Shown here: one piece after another, positions 35,099-44,564 of the stretch
Position numbering within the stretch: the stretch's first letter is position 1
Layout: each line of letters opens with the position of its first letter
DNA from: Lachnospiraceae bacterium
Lineage (GTDB): Bacteria; Bacillota_A; Clostridia; Lachnospirales; Lachnospiraceae
Length of the DNA: 58,205 nt
Direction: 5' to 3'
Assembly: GCA_017416505.1 (NCBI GenBank)
Contig: JAFQCI010000131.1
Coordinates: 1 to 58,205 of the forward strand
Translations under genes and position numbers: made by a program
The notes under the pieces: model-generated
What the model saw: the letters and a program-made list of their open reading frames with translations, nothing else
Told to the model about the DNA's origin: nothing
Database searches by the model: none

Positions 35099-36701
35099 CC
35101 AAAGATAAATACAAGGAATAACTATCCTGTTCCGTTAAATTATCCGCATAATTTTTATCCAGTCCACGACGTTTTGCTTCCAACATGGAAAGTTCTTTAT
35201 CGTAAAATTTAATTCCAAGTTTTTCAGCAAGCATTTTTCCAATGCGTTTTCCATTTGTACCATGTTCTCTGGATATGGTTATGATAATTTGTTTCTTTCC
35301 AGCCGGACTTACATGTGTCTTCGCCTCTTCCATCCCATTGATTTTCTTGTTTTGAGCCTGTTTTAAAAAGATAAAAGCAAAAATACAAGTCAAAATTTCT
35401 GCAATCGGGAAGGTCCACCACACAAGATTTAAAACATCAGATGACAAGGTAAAAAGATAGGCAACCGGAAATACAAATACTACCAATCGAAGCAATGCAA
35501 GAATAAATGGTTTTCCTGCATATCCTAATGCCTGTAGTACTCCTTGAACTGCCACTGAAAATCCCATAAATACAAAACTCAAAGCTGCAATTCTTGTTGC
35601 CTTGGCACAAACATCCACAAGAGCAGCTGCAGAACCACCAGACAACGCAAACAGCTCAGAAAGTGGTTTCGCTATGATTTCAAACAATATGGTAATAATA
35701 AAGGTTGTAATCAACGTATCCATGATACCATATTTTACACATTCCTTTGCACGTTTCTTACTCTTCATACCATAATTGAAAGATAAAATCGTAATAATGG
35801 TATTGGATAAACCAAAGGCAGAAAACAGTGCAATCTGTTGTATCTTATAATAGATACCAAAAGAACCAACAAGAACCGTTGAATCTACATCGGCACTTCC
35901 AAGAATGGCATTCATACCGGCCATCATAACAGAAAGCAATGCCTGCATAAAGGCAGCAGAAATACCGATTTTATAAATTCCTTTGATAATTCCCCACTTA
36001 GGACGAATGTATTTTACATTTCCTCCAATTTCTTTGTTTACAAGGTAATGAAATGCCATTGCAACAAAAAGAGAAATAAACTGTCCAATGATGGTAGCCC
36101 ATGCAGCACCTACAACACCCATTTTCAATGGGAAAATAAATACATAATCTAAGATAATGTTTGCCAATGCTCCTGAAATTTGTGCAATGGTAGAATACAT
36201 TGTCTTTCCGGTTGCCTGAAGAAACCGCTCATAAATCGTAAACCCAATCGAGCCTAGCGAAAAGCAGGTACAAATCGATAAATAAGAAGTACCCATTTCC
36301 AATACATCCGGATTGTTTGTAAAAAGTCCTATAAACCATTCGGATAAGAATATTCCAAACAGTAAAAAGACTGCATAAATAACCAGTGCCAAAAAGATAC
36401 CATTTCCTGCAACCTGATTCACTTTTTCCCGATTTTTTTCTCCGAGGCTCTTAGATAAAAGTGCATTTAAGCCAACACCGGTTCCTACACCTATAGCAAT
36501 AATCATAATCTGAATTGGGAAAGCAATAGTTAATGCCTCATTAGCAAGTGCCCCATCCCCTTTCATATTAGCTACAAAAATACTGTCCACTACATTGTAC
36601 AATGCCTGCAATACCATTGAAATAATCATTGGTAAGCCCATCTTCCAAAAGAGCTTTTTTAACGGTTCTACCGCCATTTTGTTTTGTTTCACCTGTTCCA
36701 T
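35082..36701 (-). CDS. MATE exporter fused to the first half of a cytidylate-kinase-like domain
   Basis: A 539-aa protein: a 12-helix MATE transporter (about 1-450), then a cytosolic kinase-like start with P-loop-type IITISREHGTNGKRIGKMLAEKLG. MATE proteins with cytidylate-kinase-like tails are recurrent in Lachnospiraceae, but their combined function is unknown. The tail is cut at DAKKI by a frameshift in an A8 tract; the rest is at 34823-35098. AAAAGGAGG precedes the ATG. A promoter and terminator-like leader lie upstream at 36730-36823. Confidence 0.85.
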   Translation of the reverse strand: MEQVKQNKMAVEPLKKLFWKMGLPMIISMVLQALYNVVDSIFVANMKGDGALANEALTIAFPIQIMIIAIGVGTGVGLNALLSKSLGEKNREKVNQVAGNGIFLALVIYAVFLLFGIFLSEWFIGLFTNNPDVLEMGTSYLSICTCFSLGSIGFTIYERFLQATGKTMYSTIAQISGALANIILDYVFIFPLKMGVVGAAWATIIGQFISLFVAMAFHYLVNKEIGGNVKYIRPKWGIIKGIYKIGISAAFMQALLSVMMAGMNAILGSADVDSTVLVGSFGIYYKIQQIALFSAFGLSNTIITILSFNYGMKSKKRAKECVKYGIMDTLITTFIITILFEIIAKPLSELFALSGGSAAALVDVCAKATRIAALSFVFMGFSVAVQGVLQALGYAGKPFILALLRLVVFVFPVAYLFTLSSDVLNLVWWTFPIAEILTCIFAFIFLKQAQNKKINGMEEAKTHVSPAGKKQIIITISREHGTNGKRIGKMLAEKLGIKFYDKELSMLEAKRRGLDKNYADNLTEQDSYSLYLSLDAKKI

Positions 36702-36729
36702 TAAAAATCCTCCTTTTCTTTTTGGGCAT

Positions 36730-36770
36730 AAAAAAAGTGTAAACCCAATTATCTCTAACTGGATTTACAC
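36730..36770 (-). terminator. Attenuator-like terminator in the MATE leader
   Basis: GTGTAAATCCA pairs with TGGGTTTACAC (one mismatch) around a loop of about 14 nt, then seven T residues. It lies between the promoter and the MATE ribosome site. Transcripts would stop before the gene unless the hairpin is disrupted, so this looks like an attenuator. The leader of about 60 nt shows no riboswitch I recognise. Confidence 0.65.
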
Positions 36771-36793
36771 ATTTCTGCCACTCGTCGACCATT

Positions 36794-36823
36794 ATTCTAC
36801 CATAAACTCTTTTAAAATTTCAA
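36794..36823 (-). promoter_or_regulatory. Promoter of the MATE-kinase gene
   Basis: TTGAAA (36823-36818), an 18-bp spacer and TAGAAT (36799-36794) on the minus strand, with transcription expected from about 36788. Confidence 0.6.
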
Positions 36824-36836
36824 GATAAAATTTTAG

Positions 36837-36894
36837 CATGATTCAGTAGTTGGTTTTTGCTGTTACTGTTTACAAGGCACGAGTGGACAGTAAC
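36837..36894 (+). repeat. Truncated hairpin-rich repeat, fragment C
   Basis: It contains the linker CATGATTCAGTAGTTGGTTT and the end hairpin GTTACTGT...ACAGTAAC (36862-36894), but lacks hairpin 1 and the partner arm of hairpin 2. It overlaps the 3' end of the histidine-kinase gene and provides its last ten codons and stop. Confidence 0.75.
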
Positions 36895-37819
36895 TTTTTG
36901 CCCTCATCTGAATCACAAACTCTTTCTTATAACCATTTACCTGCTCCTTCATCCACAACTTACCACCATGTTTTTCAATAATTGCCCAGGAAATGGCAAG
37001 TCCAAGACCATTTCCTTTTCCGCTGGTTCTTGAATCATTCCCACAGACAAAAGGCTGAAACATATTTTCTTTCAGTTCTTTCGGAATTGGATTTCCATCG
37101 TCTGCGATTGTTACAAAAGCAAATCCTTTTTCTGAATAAACTCTTATCCTGACACAGGTTCCTTTTGGATTATGCTTATAGGCATTTACGATTAGATTAT
37201 CTATCCCACGACGAAACTCCTTTTCATCCAGTTCACATAAGATTTCTTCCTCTGGAATTTCAATGTGAAGTTCCATCTCTCTATCCTCAAATTCAGAATA
37301 ATGAATGGCTGCTAAATCACGAACAAGAACACACAGGTTTGTTTCTTTTTTCTGTAACAAATATTGATTCGTGCCTAATTTTGAATACATAAAAAGTGTA
37401 TCTATCAACTCGTTCATATAAAGGCTTTTTTGGTAAATAATATCCAAAATCTCCCCTTGTTCCTCTTCTTTGATTCTCCCCTCTTTTAACGCCACCGCAA
37501 AGCCTTGTACCGATGTCATAGGTGTTTTTAAGTCATGGGCAATACAGGAATACAAAAGGTTTTGCTCCTGTACCTGACGTTTGCTTTCTGCATCAATTGC
37601 TTTTTTTGCAAATCTATAAAAAATGAATGCACCAACAAAAAATATGAAAAAAGAACAAAATAAATCCAAGAATATTAAAACTTTCGTCATGGTTTCATTT
37701 TCCATATATTTCACAAGAAGTATATCTTCAAAAGTGCTATCAATGGCAGAACCAACTACAGAAATTCCAAAAGAACAAAGTACAAAATATTTTCCAATTA
37801 AAAATTTAAGTTTTTTCAT
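36863..37819 (-). CDS. Sensor histidine kinase, C-terminus supplied by a repeat
   Basis: A 318-aa kinase with two TM helices (about 8-25 and 47-69) and almost no external loop, so it is probably an intramembrane or cytosol-facing sensor. Phosphoacceptor is H95 (IAHDLKTP); ATP boxes are NLIVNAYKHNP and GNGLGLAISWAI. The ATG at 37819 follows GGAG and overlaps the response-regulator stop by 14 nt, so they are co-translated. The final residues SYCPLVPCKQ are encoded by repeat fragment C. The catalytic core ends before that point. Confidence 0.9.
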   Translation of the reverse strand: MKKLKFLIGKYFVLCSFGISVVGSAIDSTFEDILLVKYMENETMTKVLIFLDLFCSFFIFFVGAFIFYRFAKKAIDAESKRQVQEQNLLYSCIAHDLKTPMTSVQGFAVALKEGRIKEEEQGEILDIIYQKSLYMNELIDTLFMYSKLGTNQYLLQKKETNLCVLVRDLAAIHYSEFEDREMELHIEIPEEEILCELDEKEFRRGIDNLIVNAYKHNPKGTCVRIRVYSEKGFAFVTIADDGNPIPKELKENMFQPFVCGNDSRTSGKGNGLGLAISWAIIEKHGGKLWMKEQVNGYKKEFVIQMRAKSYCPLVPCKQ

Positions 37820-38492
37820 AATTCTCCAATCTATATCCAAGTCCTCGTATCGTTTTTATGTATTCGCTCCCTATTTTATCCCGAAGACGACTGATAATAA
37901 CCCGAATCGTATTATCATCCACTGCATATTCATTCTCCCAGGCATATTCATAAATCTGCTCTTTCGTAAACACCCTCCTTGGCTGGCTCATAAAAAGCTC
38001 CAGCACTTTATATTCCACCTTAGTAAGTTCATAAGTATTTTCACCCTTTATTACCACACACTCATCACAATTTAAAACAAGAGTACCAACCTTTATCTGC
38101 CGTATTTCCTCTTTCGGATGATTTTCCTGTACTCCTATCCTGCGAAGATGCGCCCGTACCTTTGCAGCAACTTCCAATGGCTCAAAAGGTTTTGTAATAT
38201 AATCATCTGCACCCAAGTCAATTCCAAACACCCGGTCTGATAATTCTACTTTGGCAGATATGACAAGAATCGGTATATATGGTCCTTTGCGGATTTCCTT
38301 TATGATTTCATATCCATTTTTCCCCGGCATCATAATATCTACAATAGCAAGGTCTATGGATTCACATTTTAATATCTGCAACGCAGTTTCTCCATCATTG
38401 GCTTCAAAAATCTGATGATCATTCGCCTCAATATAAATCCTTAATAAACGCACAATTTCCTTCTCATCATCTGCAATTAGTATCTTCGCCAT
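37806..38492 (-). CDS. OmpR-family response regulator
   Basis: A 228-aa receiver plus winged-helix regulator with acidic pocket DDE (8-10), phospho-acceptor D52 (AIVDIMMPGKNG) and K about 101 (YITKPFEP). The C-terminal DNA-binding domain has LTKVEYKVLELFM. GAGG lies seven bases before the ATG at 38492. It is upstream partner of the kinase and follows the beta-lactamase-fold gene by about 20 bp, so all three are one operon. Confidence 0.93.
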   Translation of the reverse strand: MAKILIADDEKEIVRLLRIYIEANDHQIFEANDGETALQILKCESIDLAIVDIMMPGKNGYEIIKEIRKGPYIPILVISAKVELSDRVFGIDLGADDYITKPFEPLEVAAKVRAHLRRIGVQENHPKEEIRQIKVGTLVLNCDECVVIKGENTYELTKVEYKVLELFMSQPRRVFTKEQIYEYAWENEYAVDDNTIRVIISRLRDKIGSEYIKTIRGLGYRLENYEKT

Positions 38493-38511
38493 TGACACAC
38501 CTCAATTCATT

Positions 38512-40335
38512 TTAAATCACCCAAAACTGGTACATATCAAATAAAATAATGTTTATGAGCATACAGATTGCCATCAATGCTGTAATAATATATTTTACCT
38601 TTTCAGATTTTTTATCTGCAATTCCCTTTTTACACCAATAAACCATTCCAAAAATCACACATAGTATCAGCAATATTGTCATCACTGTAACGATTCCACT
38701 TTGCACCATATAACTGGTAACCGAACCCATATCTCCGGTAGCATTTCCGTTACTTAATCTTAAAAACATAATCAGAACATCTGTAAAAACAATCGTCATA
38801 AGGAAAGATACTGCATAGTTCCATTTTCTGAAAGGATGCTTTTTCTCTATTCCCTTTCTCTTCCAAACAGCCTTTTGAATCGGTGACCAAATCAATCCCC
38901 CTCCAAAGAAAGTAACGATTCCATATACACCTGCCAGCAGAAAAAAGAAAAAGCAAATTAACTTTGCAACCGTTTCTTCTGTAGAAATGAAACAATCTCC
39001 ATATCCTCCATATATGTAATCACCTTCCTGATACCACCAGGAATTAAGATCCTCTTTCGCAAATTCTGTTATCCCGATTACTCCTGTAAAAGACAATGGC
39101 CCTTCTTTTATGGAGCGGGCAAATGTAAGGAAACCCTTCGGTACTTTACGCTCTATATCTGCCAGTTCCGAATCCTCAAACTTTCCAAAAATCAGCTCAT
39201 ACATATCATAATTATACACCTGCTCATGAGCCTGATTCGTCATAACGACCATTCCAATACCACTTTCCGGATGAAATTGAAGCATACTGGAACATCCCAT
39301 GGTATTGCCAGCATGTCCTAAGGTTTCTACAGCAAACTGATTTGCAAAAAATCCATGATAATTATTCGGAACTTCGCTACTTCCATAATAACTGGTAGCA
39401 GTATACATTAAATCCAACGTTTCCTGTTTTTGAAACAAAGGGCAGGAAGTGTTTGAGTTTGGCGTAACAGCCCTTGCAAAGGTTAGAAAGTCTTCCATTG
39501 TCCCTGTTGCACTACCGGCAGGATATATCATAACGTAACTGATTCCATTACCGGGTATTTTATCTCCATAAATATCATACCACTTTAAATCTTCTCTTTG
39601 TTGTTTCACCCATACATTGTCCTGCATAAGTGCACCTACTGAAGTATGCTCCATTCCGAGGGGTTCCAATATATTCTTATGCACATACTCCACATAATCC
39701 ATACCGCTAACATTTTGTACGATGTACGCAGCCAATGCTGCTCCCCAGTTAGAATAAGCAGTTACGGTTCCCGGTTCATATACCTGTTCCGGCTGATATT
39801 TCCTTAATGTCTCCTCCAGACTGACTACTTCTTCTTCATCCGCAGTCATAATTCCCAAATACATTTCCTGAAATCCTGCCTGATGATTCATTAAATCAAT
39901 CATAGTAATCTTTTTATCAAAGTTAAGATTTTTAAGAAAATCATCCGGCAAATAAGTTCTGATATCTTCCTCTAAATCCAGTTTTCCCTGTTCCATAAGC
40001 TGCATTACACTAATCCAGATATAAAGTTTAGAAACAGAACCCCACTCAAACACCGTATTTTCATCTACAATTTGGGCATTTTCCTTGTCTTCATAACCGA
40101 AATCATTCCGATAAATCACACCATTTTCGTCATATACCGCAACACTCATACCTACTGTAGTTTCACTATGTTCTTCTACAAAATTTTCAATCCCATAGGA
40201 AACATCATCGTATGATATTCCAGATGGCACTTCCTGTTCCCTCTCCTCCTTCTCTCCGGCATATATCACTGCTAAATTCTGAAACATCAGTATGCCTAAC
40301 ATACACATACTTATTATTTTTTTTAATTTTTTCAT
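38512..40335 (-). CDS. Beta-lactamase-fold serine hydrolase with C-terminal membrane domain
   Basis: A 607-aa exported protein of the class C beta-lactamase/CubicO family with a signal peptide. Active-site S100-V-S-K103 (WGSVSK) and Y194-S-N (AYSNWG) are present, and HAGN is a candidate third motif. Three or four TM helices follow from about residue 445. Such membrane-linked members act as peptidases or esterases on cell-wall or peptide substrates. Co-location with a two-component system suggests induction by envelope damage; beta-lactam resistance is not shown. Confidence 0.85.
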   Translation of the reverse strand: MKKLKKIISMCMLGILMFQNLAVIYAGEKEEREQEVPSGISYDDVSYGIENFVEEHSETTVGMSVAVYDENGVIYRNDFGYEDKENAQIVDENTVFEWGSVSKLYIWISVMQLMEQGKLDLEEDIRTYLPDDFLKNLNFDKKITMIDLMNHQAGFQEMYLGIMTADEEEVVSLEETLRKYQPEQVYEPGTVTAYSNWGAALAAYIVQNVSGMDYVEYVHKNILEPLGMEHTSVGALMQDNVWVKQQREDLKWYDIYGDKIPGNGISYVMIYPAGSATGTMEDFLTFARAVTPNSNTSCPLFQKQETLDLMYTATSYYGSSEVPNNYHGFFANQFAVETLGHAGNTMGCSSMLQFHPESGIGMVVMTNQAHEQVYNYDMYELIFGKFEDSELADIERKVPKGFLTFARSIKEGPLSFTGVIGITEFAKEDLNSWWYQEGDYIYGGYGDCFISTEETVAKLICFFFFLLAGVYGIVTFFGGGLIWSPIQKAVWKRKGIEKKHPFRKWNYAVSFLMTIVFTDVLIMFLRLSNGNATGDMGSVTSYMVQSGIVTVMTILLILCVIFGMVYWCKKGIADKKSEKVKYIITALMAICMLINIILFDMYQFWVI

Positions 40336-40466
40336 ATTCTCCACCATTCCTTAATTTTTCCACAATGGTTCAAAAATCCCGTAAACCTGCTTGTGTGCTT
40401 TTATTATATTGGTGGATACTTAATTTAAAAATTGATTTATATTAACCGAATATTAAAATTTCATGT

Positions 40467-42140
40467 TTAAAAATACCTCTCCAATATTCTTTTCATTTCT
40501 TCTCTTGCTTCTTCAATTTCCTCCGGGTCACCGTTTTCTAAAATACCTTCAAAAATAGATATATTTTGCCCCATGATTTCTCTCTCCATCCCCAGAAGTT
40601 CCTCGTATAGTTCTTCTGCCCGAAACAGTACCAGCTTATTTTCCTCCTGCTCTCTTGGAGGAAGTTTTAAATAATCAAGTTCTGCAAACCGCCTCTCGGC
40701 TTCTTCTTCCGAAATATCAAACTCTGAACTTCGGATAATCTTCTTCACCACTTCTTCTGTTGTATTGGATTTTACAATTACCTCCAACAAAGAATTTACA
40801 TCATAGGTAAAGGTAACACTTACACTTTCCTGTCCTGCCTTATTAGGCGGAACCTGAATCGTTATCTTGTCAATAAACAAATTTTTATCTACCAGCCGGT
40901 TCTCACCTTGGTATATGTTTATCTCTATCTCTTTTTGGTAATCATGTACCGTAACATATTTCCTTGTACGACTATATGGTATGGTTGTATTTCTTTGAAT
41001 AATCGGACTGTAGATATCGGAACTGCCATTCCGGTTTCGTATTCCAATGCCTAATGTATATGGGCAAACATCGGTTAATATCAGGTCTTCTAAGGCTTCG
41101 TTTCTCTCCTTCATGGCAGCCTGCATACAGGCACCTATCACAACCACCTCATCCGGATTTACGCTATAATCAGGAATTTTCCTTAATAGGGTTGCAACAT
41201 AGGAGCGGACTAATGGAAGTCTTGTACTTCCTCCAACCATAACTACCCGGTCAATGTCTTCAATGCTTAATTTAGAATTCCTTAAACTTCTTGCAATAGG
41301 TTTCTTGATTCGTTCTAACAACTCTTCGCAGTCATCCTTAAATTCTTCTCTGCTTATTATCATTTCCAGAATCTCATCCTCAACCTTACATTTCATCACC
41401 GCCGACATATGGTCGGATAGCTCTAATTTACAAAGTTCTGCCTGCTTACTGATATGATTTCTCGTCTGTACCGATAACGATTCCTTGTCCAATCCCTTTT
41501 CTTGCAAAAACTTATGAAAAATGACCTTGGTAAAATCTTCTCCGCCTAAAAAGTTATCCCCGGCTACACAATGCACCTCCATGACTCCATCCTCTAATTC
41601 AAGCAAGGAAACATCAAACGTTCCGCCACCTAAATCAAAGACCATAATTTTAGTGCTGTCCTGACAGTTGTTGATTCCATATGCAATGGCTGCTGCCGTT
41701 GGTTCACTAATAATTCTCTCTACCTTTAGTCCTGCAAGCTTTCCTGCCATTTTTGTAGCCTTCCGCTGATGTTCATTAAAATATGCCGGAACGCTGATAA
41801 CTGCTTCCGTTATCTCTTCTTTAAGATAATTTTGGGCATCTTCCTTTAAAGAACGTAACACCAAGGCAGATAAATCGGTTGGAGTATATTCCTTTCCAAA
41901 CATATTCCAGGTTTTTGCAGTTCCCATATCTCTTTTAAACACTTCAACAGTTTCCTTTGGATTGGTAATTCGTCTTTCCTTGGCTGTTTCCCCTACATAT
42001 ATGGTTCCATCCTTGTCAAAACTAACGACAGAAGGTGTAAGCTTGTTTCCTAGTCGGTTAGGAATGATGGTTGCTCCCTTCTCCTCGTCAAAATAAGCAA
42101 TCAAGCTGTTGGTTGTTCCCAAATCTATGCCTACTATCAC
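40467..42140 (-). CDS. Hsp70-family chaperone, HscC-like
   Basis: A 557-aa Hsp70 with a full nucleotide-binding domain (GIDLGTTNSLIAY, FDLGGGTFDVSLL, MVGGSTRLPLVR) and a shortened substrate-binding part, as in HscC. The start is GTG at 42140, overlapping the stop of the TPR-like frame (GTGA). AAAGGGTGA is the ribosome site. Hsp70s of this type assist specific client proteins with dedicated J-proteins. Its neighbours, another HscC-like gene and a TPR protein, are damaged. Confidence 0.9.
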   Translation of the reverse strand: MIVGIDLGTTNSLIAYFDEEKGATIIPNRLGNKLTPSVVSFDKDGTIYVGETAKERRITNPKETVEVFKRDMGTAKTWNMFGKEYTPTDLSALVLRSLKEDAQNYLKEEITEAVISVPAYFNEHQRKATKMAGKLAGLKVERIISEPTAAAIAYGINNCQDSTKIMVFDLGGGTFDVSLLELEDGVMEVHCVAGDNFLGGEDFTKVIFHKFLQEKGLDKESLSVQTRNHISKQAELCKLELSDHMSAVMKCKVEDEILEMIISREEFKDDCEELLERIKKPIARSLRNSKLSIEDIDRVVMVGGSTRLPLVRSYVATLLRKIPDYSVNPDEVVVIGACMQAAMKERNEALEDLILTDVCPYTLGIGIRNRNGSSDIYSPIIQRNTTIPYSRTRKYVTVHDYQKEIEINIYQGENRLVDKNLFIDKITIQVPPNKAGQESVSVTFTYDVNSLLEVIVKSNTTEEVVKKIIRSSEFDISEEEAERRFAELDYLKLPPREQEENKLVLFRAEELYEELLGMEREIMGQNISIFEGILENGDPEEIEEAREEMKRILERYF

Positions 42141-42500
42141 GTTGTATCACCCTTTCTCATTCTTTCAATTATATCTAATGCGGTTTTCTTAAGCCAATCC
42201 ATCTTAGTATGACTTGGTATCTGACAAACTACTTTGTAGGCATTCTCGAATTTTTCCTGTTGGACATATAACTGACACAGTTTCCAAAAGATATTCTCAT
42301 TTTCCCCATATTCGGGATAATCTTTAGCATAAGTACAACCTAACTGCAACAGCATGACTGCCCTGTCATACTCTCCTCTTTTCACATAGATATCAGAAAG
42401 ATATCCATAAGCCTGTCCAAAGGAATTTCCATTGGTGGCTCCGCATCGGTAATATATGAAAGTATATAAAGATTGCTTGGTACCTTTTTGGATTCCTCAT
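42137..42500 (-). pseudogene. N-terminally truncated TPR-like protein
   Basis: The frame reads FGQAYGYLSDIYVKRGEYDRA...YAKDYPEYGENENIFWKLCQLYVQQEKFENAYKVV, a two-repeat TPR-like segment, and runs upstream without a start into the tail of the second Hsp70 gene. A neighbouring frame encodes SKKVPSNLYILSYITDAEPP, so the original gene was shifted and lost its 5' part. It probably belonged to an HscC co-chaperone. Confidence 0.6.
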
Positions 42501-43661
42501 AGAAGATACACATGTATCTCCAATATAATGAGAACATATATCTGTCATTACAAGTTCTGCCACACCTTCCTCCCGGGTAAGCAATGCTCCCTGTAATGCC
42601 GCGCCTCTAACCACAGCCTCATCAGGATTTATTTTATCCTCGATGTCCTTTCCTATCATCTTCTCTATCATTTTTCTTACTATGGACAGTTTCGTACCAC
42701 CGCCCACCATAATAATATCCTTCACTTCCTCCGGCTCATATTTTGATTCTTCCACAGCCTGTAAGGTTAGTTTTCTCATTCGGTCTAACAAATCATAGCA
42801 GGCATCTTCATATTCTGCTTCCGTAATGGAATATTCGTACTCCCTGCCACCTATGGTACATTTTATTGTACCTATTCCTTCTGCTGTAAGCTGGTGTTTT
42901 GCCTGTTGTGCCTTTTCCCACAATTCTCTATTTTCTTCTATGTTAAGTTCCTTGTGAATAGAATTTGCCTCCTTAAAAAGTTCCATGAGCCTTTGGGTAA
43001 AGTCTCCACCACCAAGCTTATTATCACCACATATGGCTACAACCTCCATAATGTTGTCATTTACTTCCATAACAGAGATATCAAAGGTTCCTCCTCCAAG
43101 GTCAAGTACAATGATGACATCCGGGGACTGTATTGCATCTTTTGACCTTACTCTCTCATTTGGATTTATACTGTCTTTCCCCTGCTCCATACTATTGATT
43201 CCGTATGCAATGGCAGCCGCCGTAGGTTCATTGATGATTCGTTTTACATCAAAGCCTGCCTGCTTTCCTGCCTGCATAACAGCTTTTCGCTGGGGATTGT
43301 TAAAAAATGCAGGCACACTGATAACAGCATCGCTAATCTCTTCTCCAAAATATGCCTCTGCCTCCTCTTTGATTGATTTCAGGAGTATTGCAGAAAGTTC
43401 TTCTGCCTTAAATTTTTTATCCCCTAACTCAAACAAAGCAGAAGTTCCCATGCTACGCTTAAACATCTGGACTGTCTTATCCGGATATTGCTTCTTTCTT
43501 TGTAATGCCATATCTCCTGTGTAAAATGCTCCCTCATCATCCATACTTACAACGGATGGGATAACATGACTGCCCGTTCTGCTTTTTACTAATTCTACTT
43601 TTCCGCCCCGATAAACAGCCGCCATACTGTTGCTTGTTCCTAAGTCAATTCCTAATATCAT
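42393..43661 (-). pseudogene. Truncated HscC-like Hsp70
   Basis: The nucleotide-binding domain is intact (MILGIDLGTSNSMAAVY, LDLGGGTFDISVM, MVGGGTKLSIVRKM), but the protein loses homology after MTDICSHYIGDTC and ends in an unrelated aromatic tail at about residue 422. The substrate-binding part is absent. It is fused by a deletion to the remains of a TPR gene. The ATG at 43661 has AGGAAGGG upstream. It could still make an ATPase-only Hsp70; I treat it as broken. Confidence 0.75.
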
Positions 43662-43783
43662 CTTCTTTCCCTTCCTAAACCTCCTGTTATAACCTGTACA
43701 AAATCTCAATGATTCACAACATATCTTTTAAACATATTGTACCACCAATACATATGCCTGTCATTTGGAATTCTGAAGTAAAT

Positions 43784-43833
43784 AAAAAAAGCTTTTGCTA
43801 TAAGGTATCTAAATATTACCTTATAGCAAAAAC
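43784..43833 (-). terminator. Terminator upstream of the Hsp70 cluster
   Basis: A 17-bp stem starting GTTTTTGCTATAAGGTA with its complement, loop ATATTTAGA, then seven T on the minus strand. It probably ends the transcript of the lost macro-domain gene. Confidence 0.8.
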
Positions 43834-43879
43834 TTATTAGTTAAGAATCATTTTCATTACTTTTTATACGCAAAGAATC

Positions 43880-44005
43880 CTATCCCCTAATCAAAGGTGT
43901 AAGCACCCGCTCAAATACCTTAAAATTACTGTCATCCCTAGGACTGCAATACACTGCAAACTCAATATTTTTAAATGCTTTAGGATGGTCTTTTATGACA
44001 TTATA
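43880..44005 (-). pseudogene. Macro-domain (PARG-like) C-terminal remnant
   Basis: A frame reading KDHPKAFKNIEFAVYCSP then RDDSNFKVFERVL is the end of a microbial PARG/macro-type ADP-ribose-processing protein. A TGA lies four codons before KDHP and no start is present. Confidence 0.55.
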
Positions 44006-44157
44006 TCATTTGTTTTACAAAGATTTTTTGTATCCTGAAAAATTAATACATTCTCTTCTCTACTCATATATCTCTTCCATCCTTTCATTTTCTTTAACAA
44101 ATGGATTTTTTATTATACCTTTTTCCTGCTTTGTTTTCGGACAAATTTCTGATATAT

Positions 44158-44262
44158 TTAAAAGACATTGCCCAGATTGACGTATTCGCTACGGTAATTT
44201 CATTAAAATATTTACTTGATGCCACACTTCACATTCATTTTAATTTCCAAAATTTTCATTGA
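44158..44262 (+). pseudogene. Abi_2-like C-terminal remnant, copy 1
   Basis: The frame LKDIAQIDVFATVISLKYLLDAT followed by a foreign tail and TGA matches the longer remnant at 52100-52323. Abi_2 (AbiD/F-type) proteins mediate abortive infection. Only about 23 residues are preserved. Confidence 0.55.
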
Positions 44263-44362
44263 CAATTTTCTAAGCAATTACATATGATATATTAGACGCA
44301 CGAAACGATGCGTCCTTAAAAAAATTCAAGACTATTGCCTTGAATCTATTTTATGCTATAAT
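44259..44362 (+). promoter_or_regulatory. Two tandem promoters before the 44.4-kb RNA
   Basis: Distal: TTGACA (44259-44264), 18 bp, TATGAT (44283-44288). Proximal: TTGCCT (44335-44340), 16 bp, TATAAT (44357-44362). A GACGCA...TGCGTC hairpin lies between them. The proximal promoter predicts a start near 44369. Confidence 0.65.
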
Positions 44363-44368
44363 ATTTAT

Positions 44369-44543
44369 AGAGGATAGCGATGAGATCATCTATCGTTGGT
44401 TATGAAGCAATTGACTGTGTCGGTATACAGCCGGTTGTGGAGCCAGACCTTGGGTTATGCGATAACCTCAAACCGAATAGGTTCTTCGGAACTGAAAGAA
44501 AACGCTTTTACGGGACCTTGCTCACGCAAGGTCCTTTATTTTT
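44369..44543 (+). ncRNA. Structured RNA, possible leader or stand-alone ncRNA
   Basis: About 170 nt with helices GATA/TATC plus GATG/CATC (about 44374-44395), CTGT-...-ACAG (about 44418-44431), GGTTATgcgATAACC (about 44453-44467), AGGTTCttcgGAACT with a UUCG tetraloop (about 44479-44493), and the terminator GGACCTTG-ctcacg-CAAGGTCC (44513-44534) with a T-rich tail. The terminator ends 22 bp before a small ORF with its own ribosome site, fitting an attenuating leader; an independent RNA is also possible. I could not identify the family. Confidence 0.65.
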
Positions 44544-44564
44544 ACCAAAGGTGGCTATACAAAA

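Noticed and set aside
36568..36792. A 74-codon minus-strand frame starting MVDEWQKCVNP, considered as a leader peptide
   Set aside because: Its ATG would lie at or before the predicted transcription start, no ribosome site exists, and it runs far into the MATE gene in another frame.
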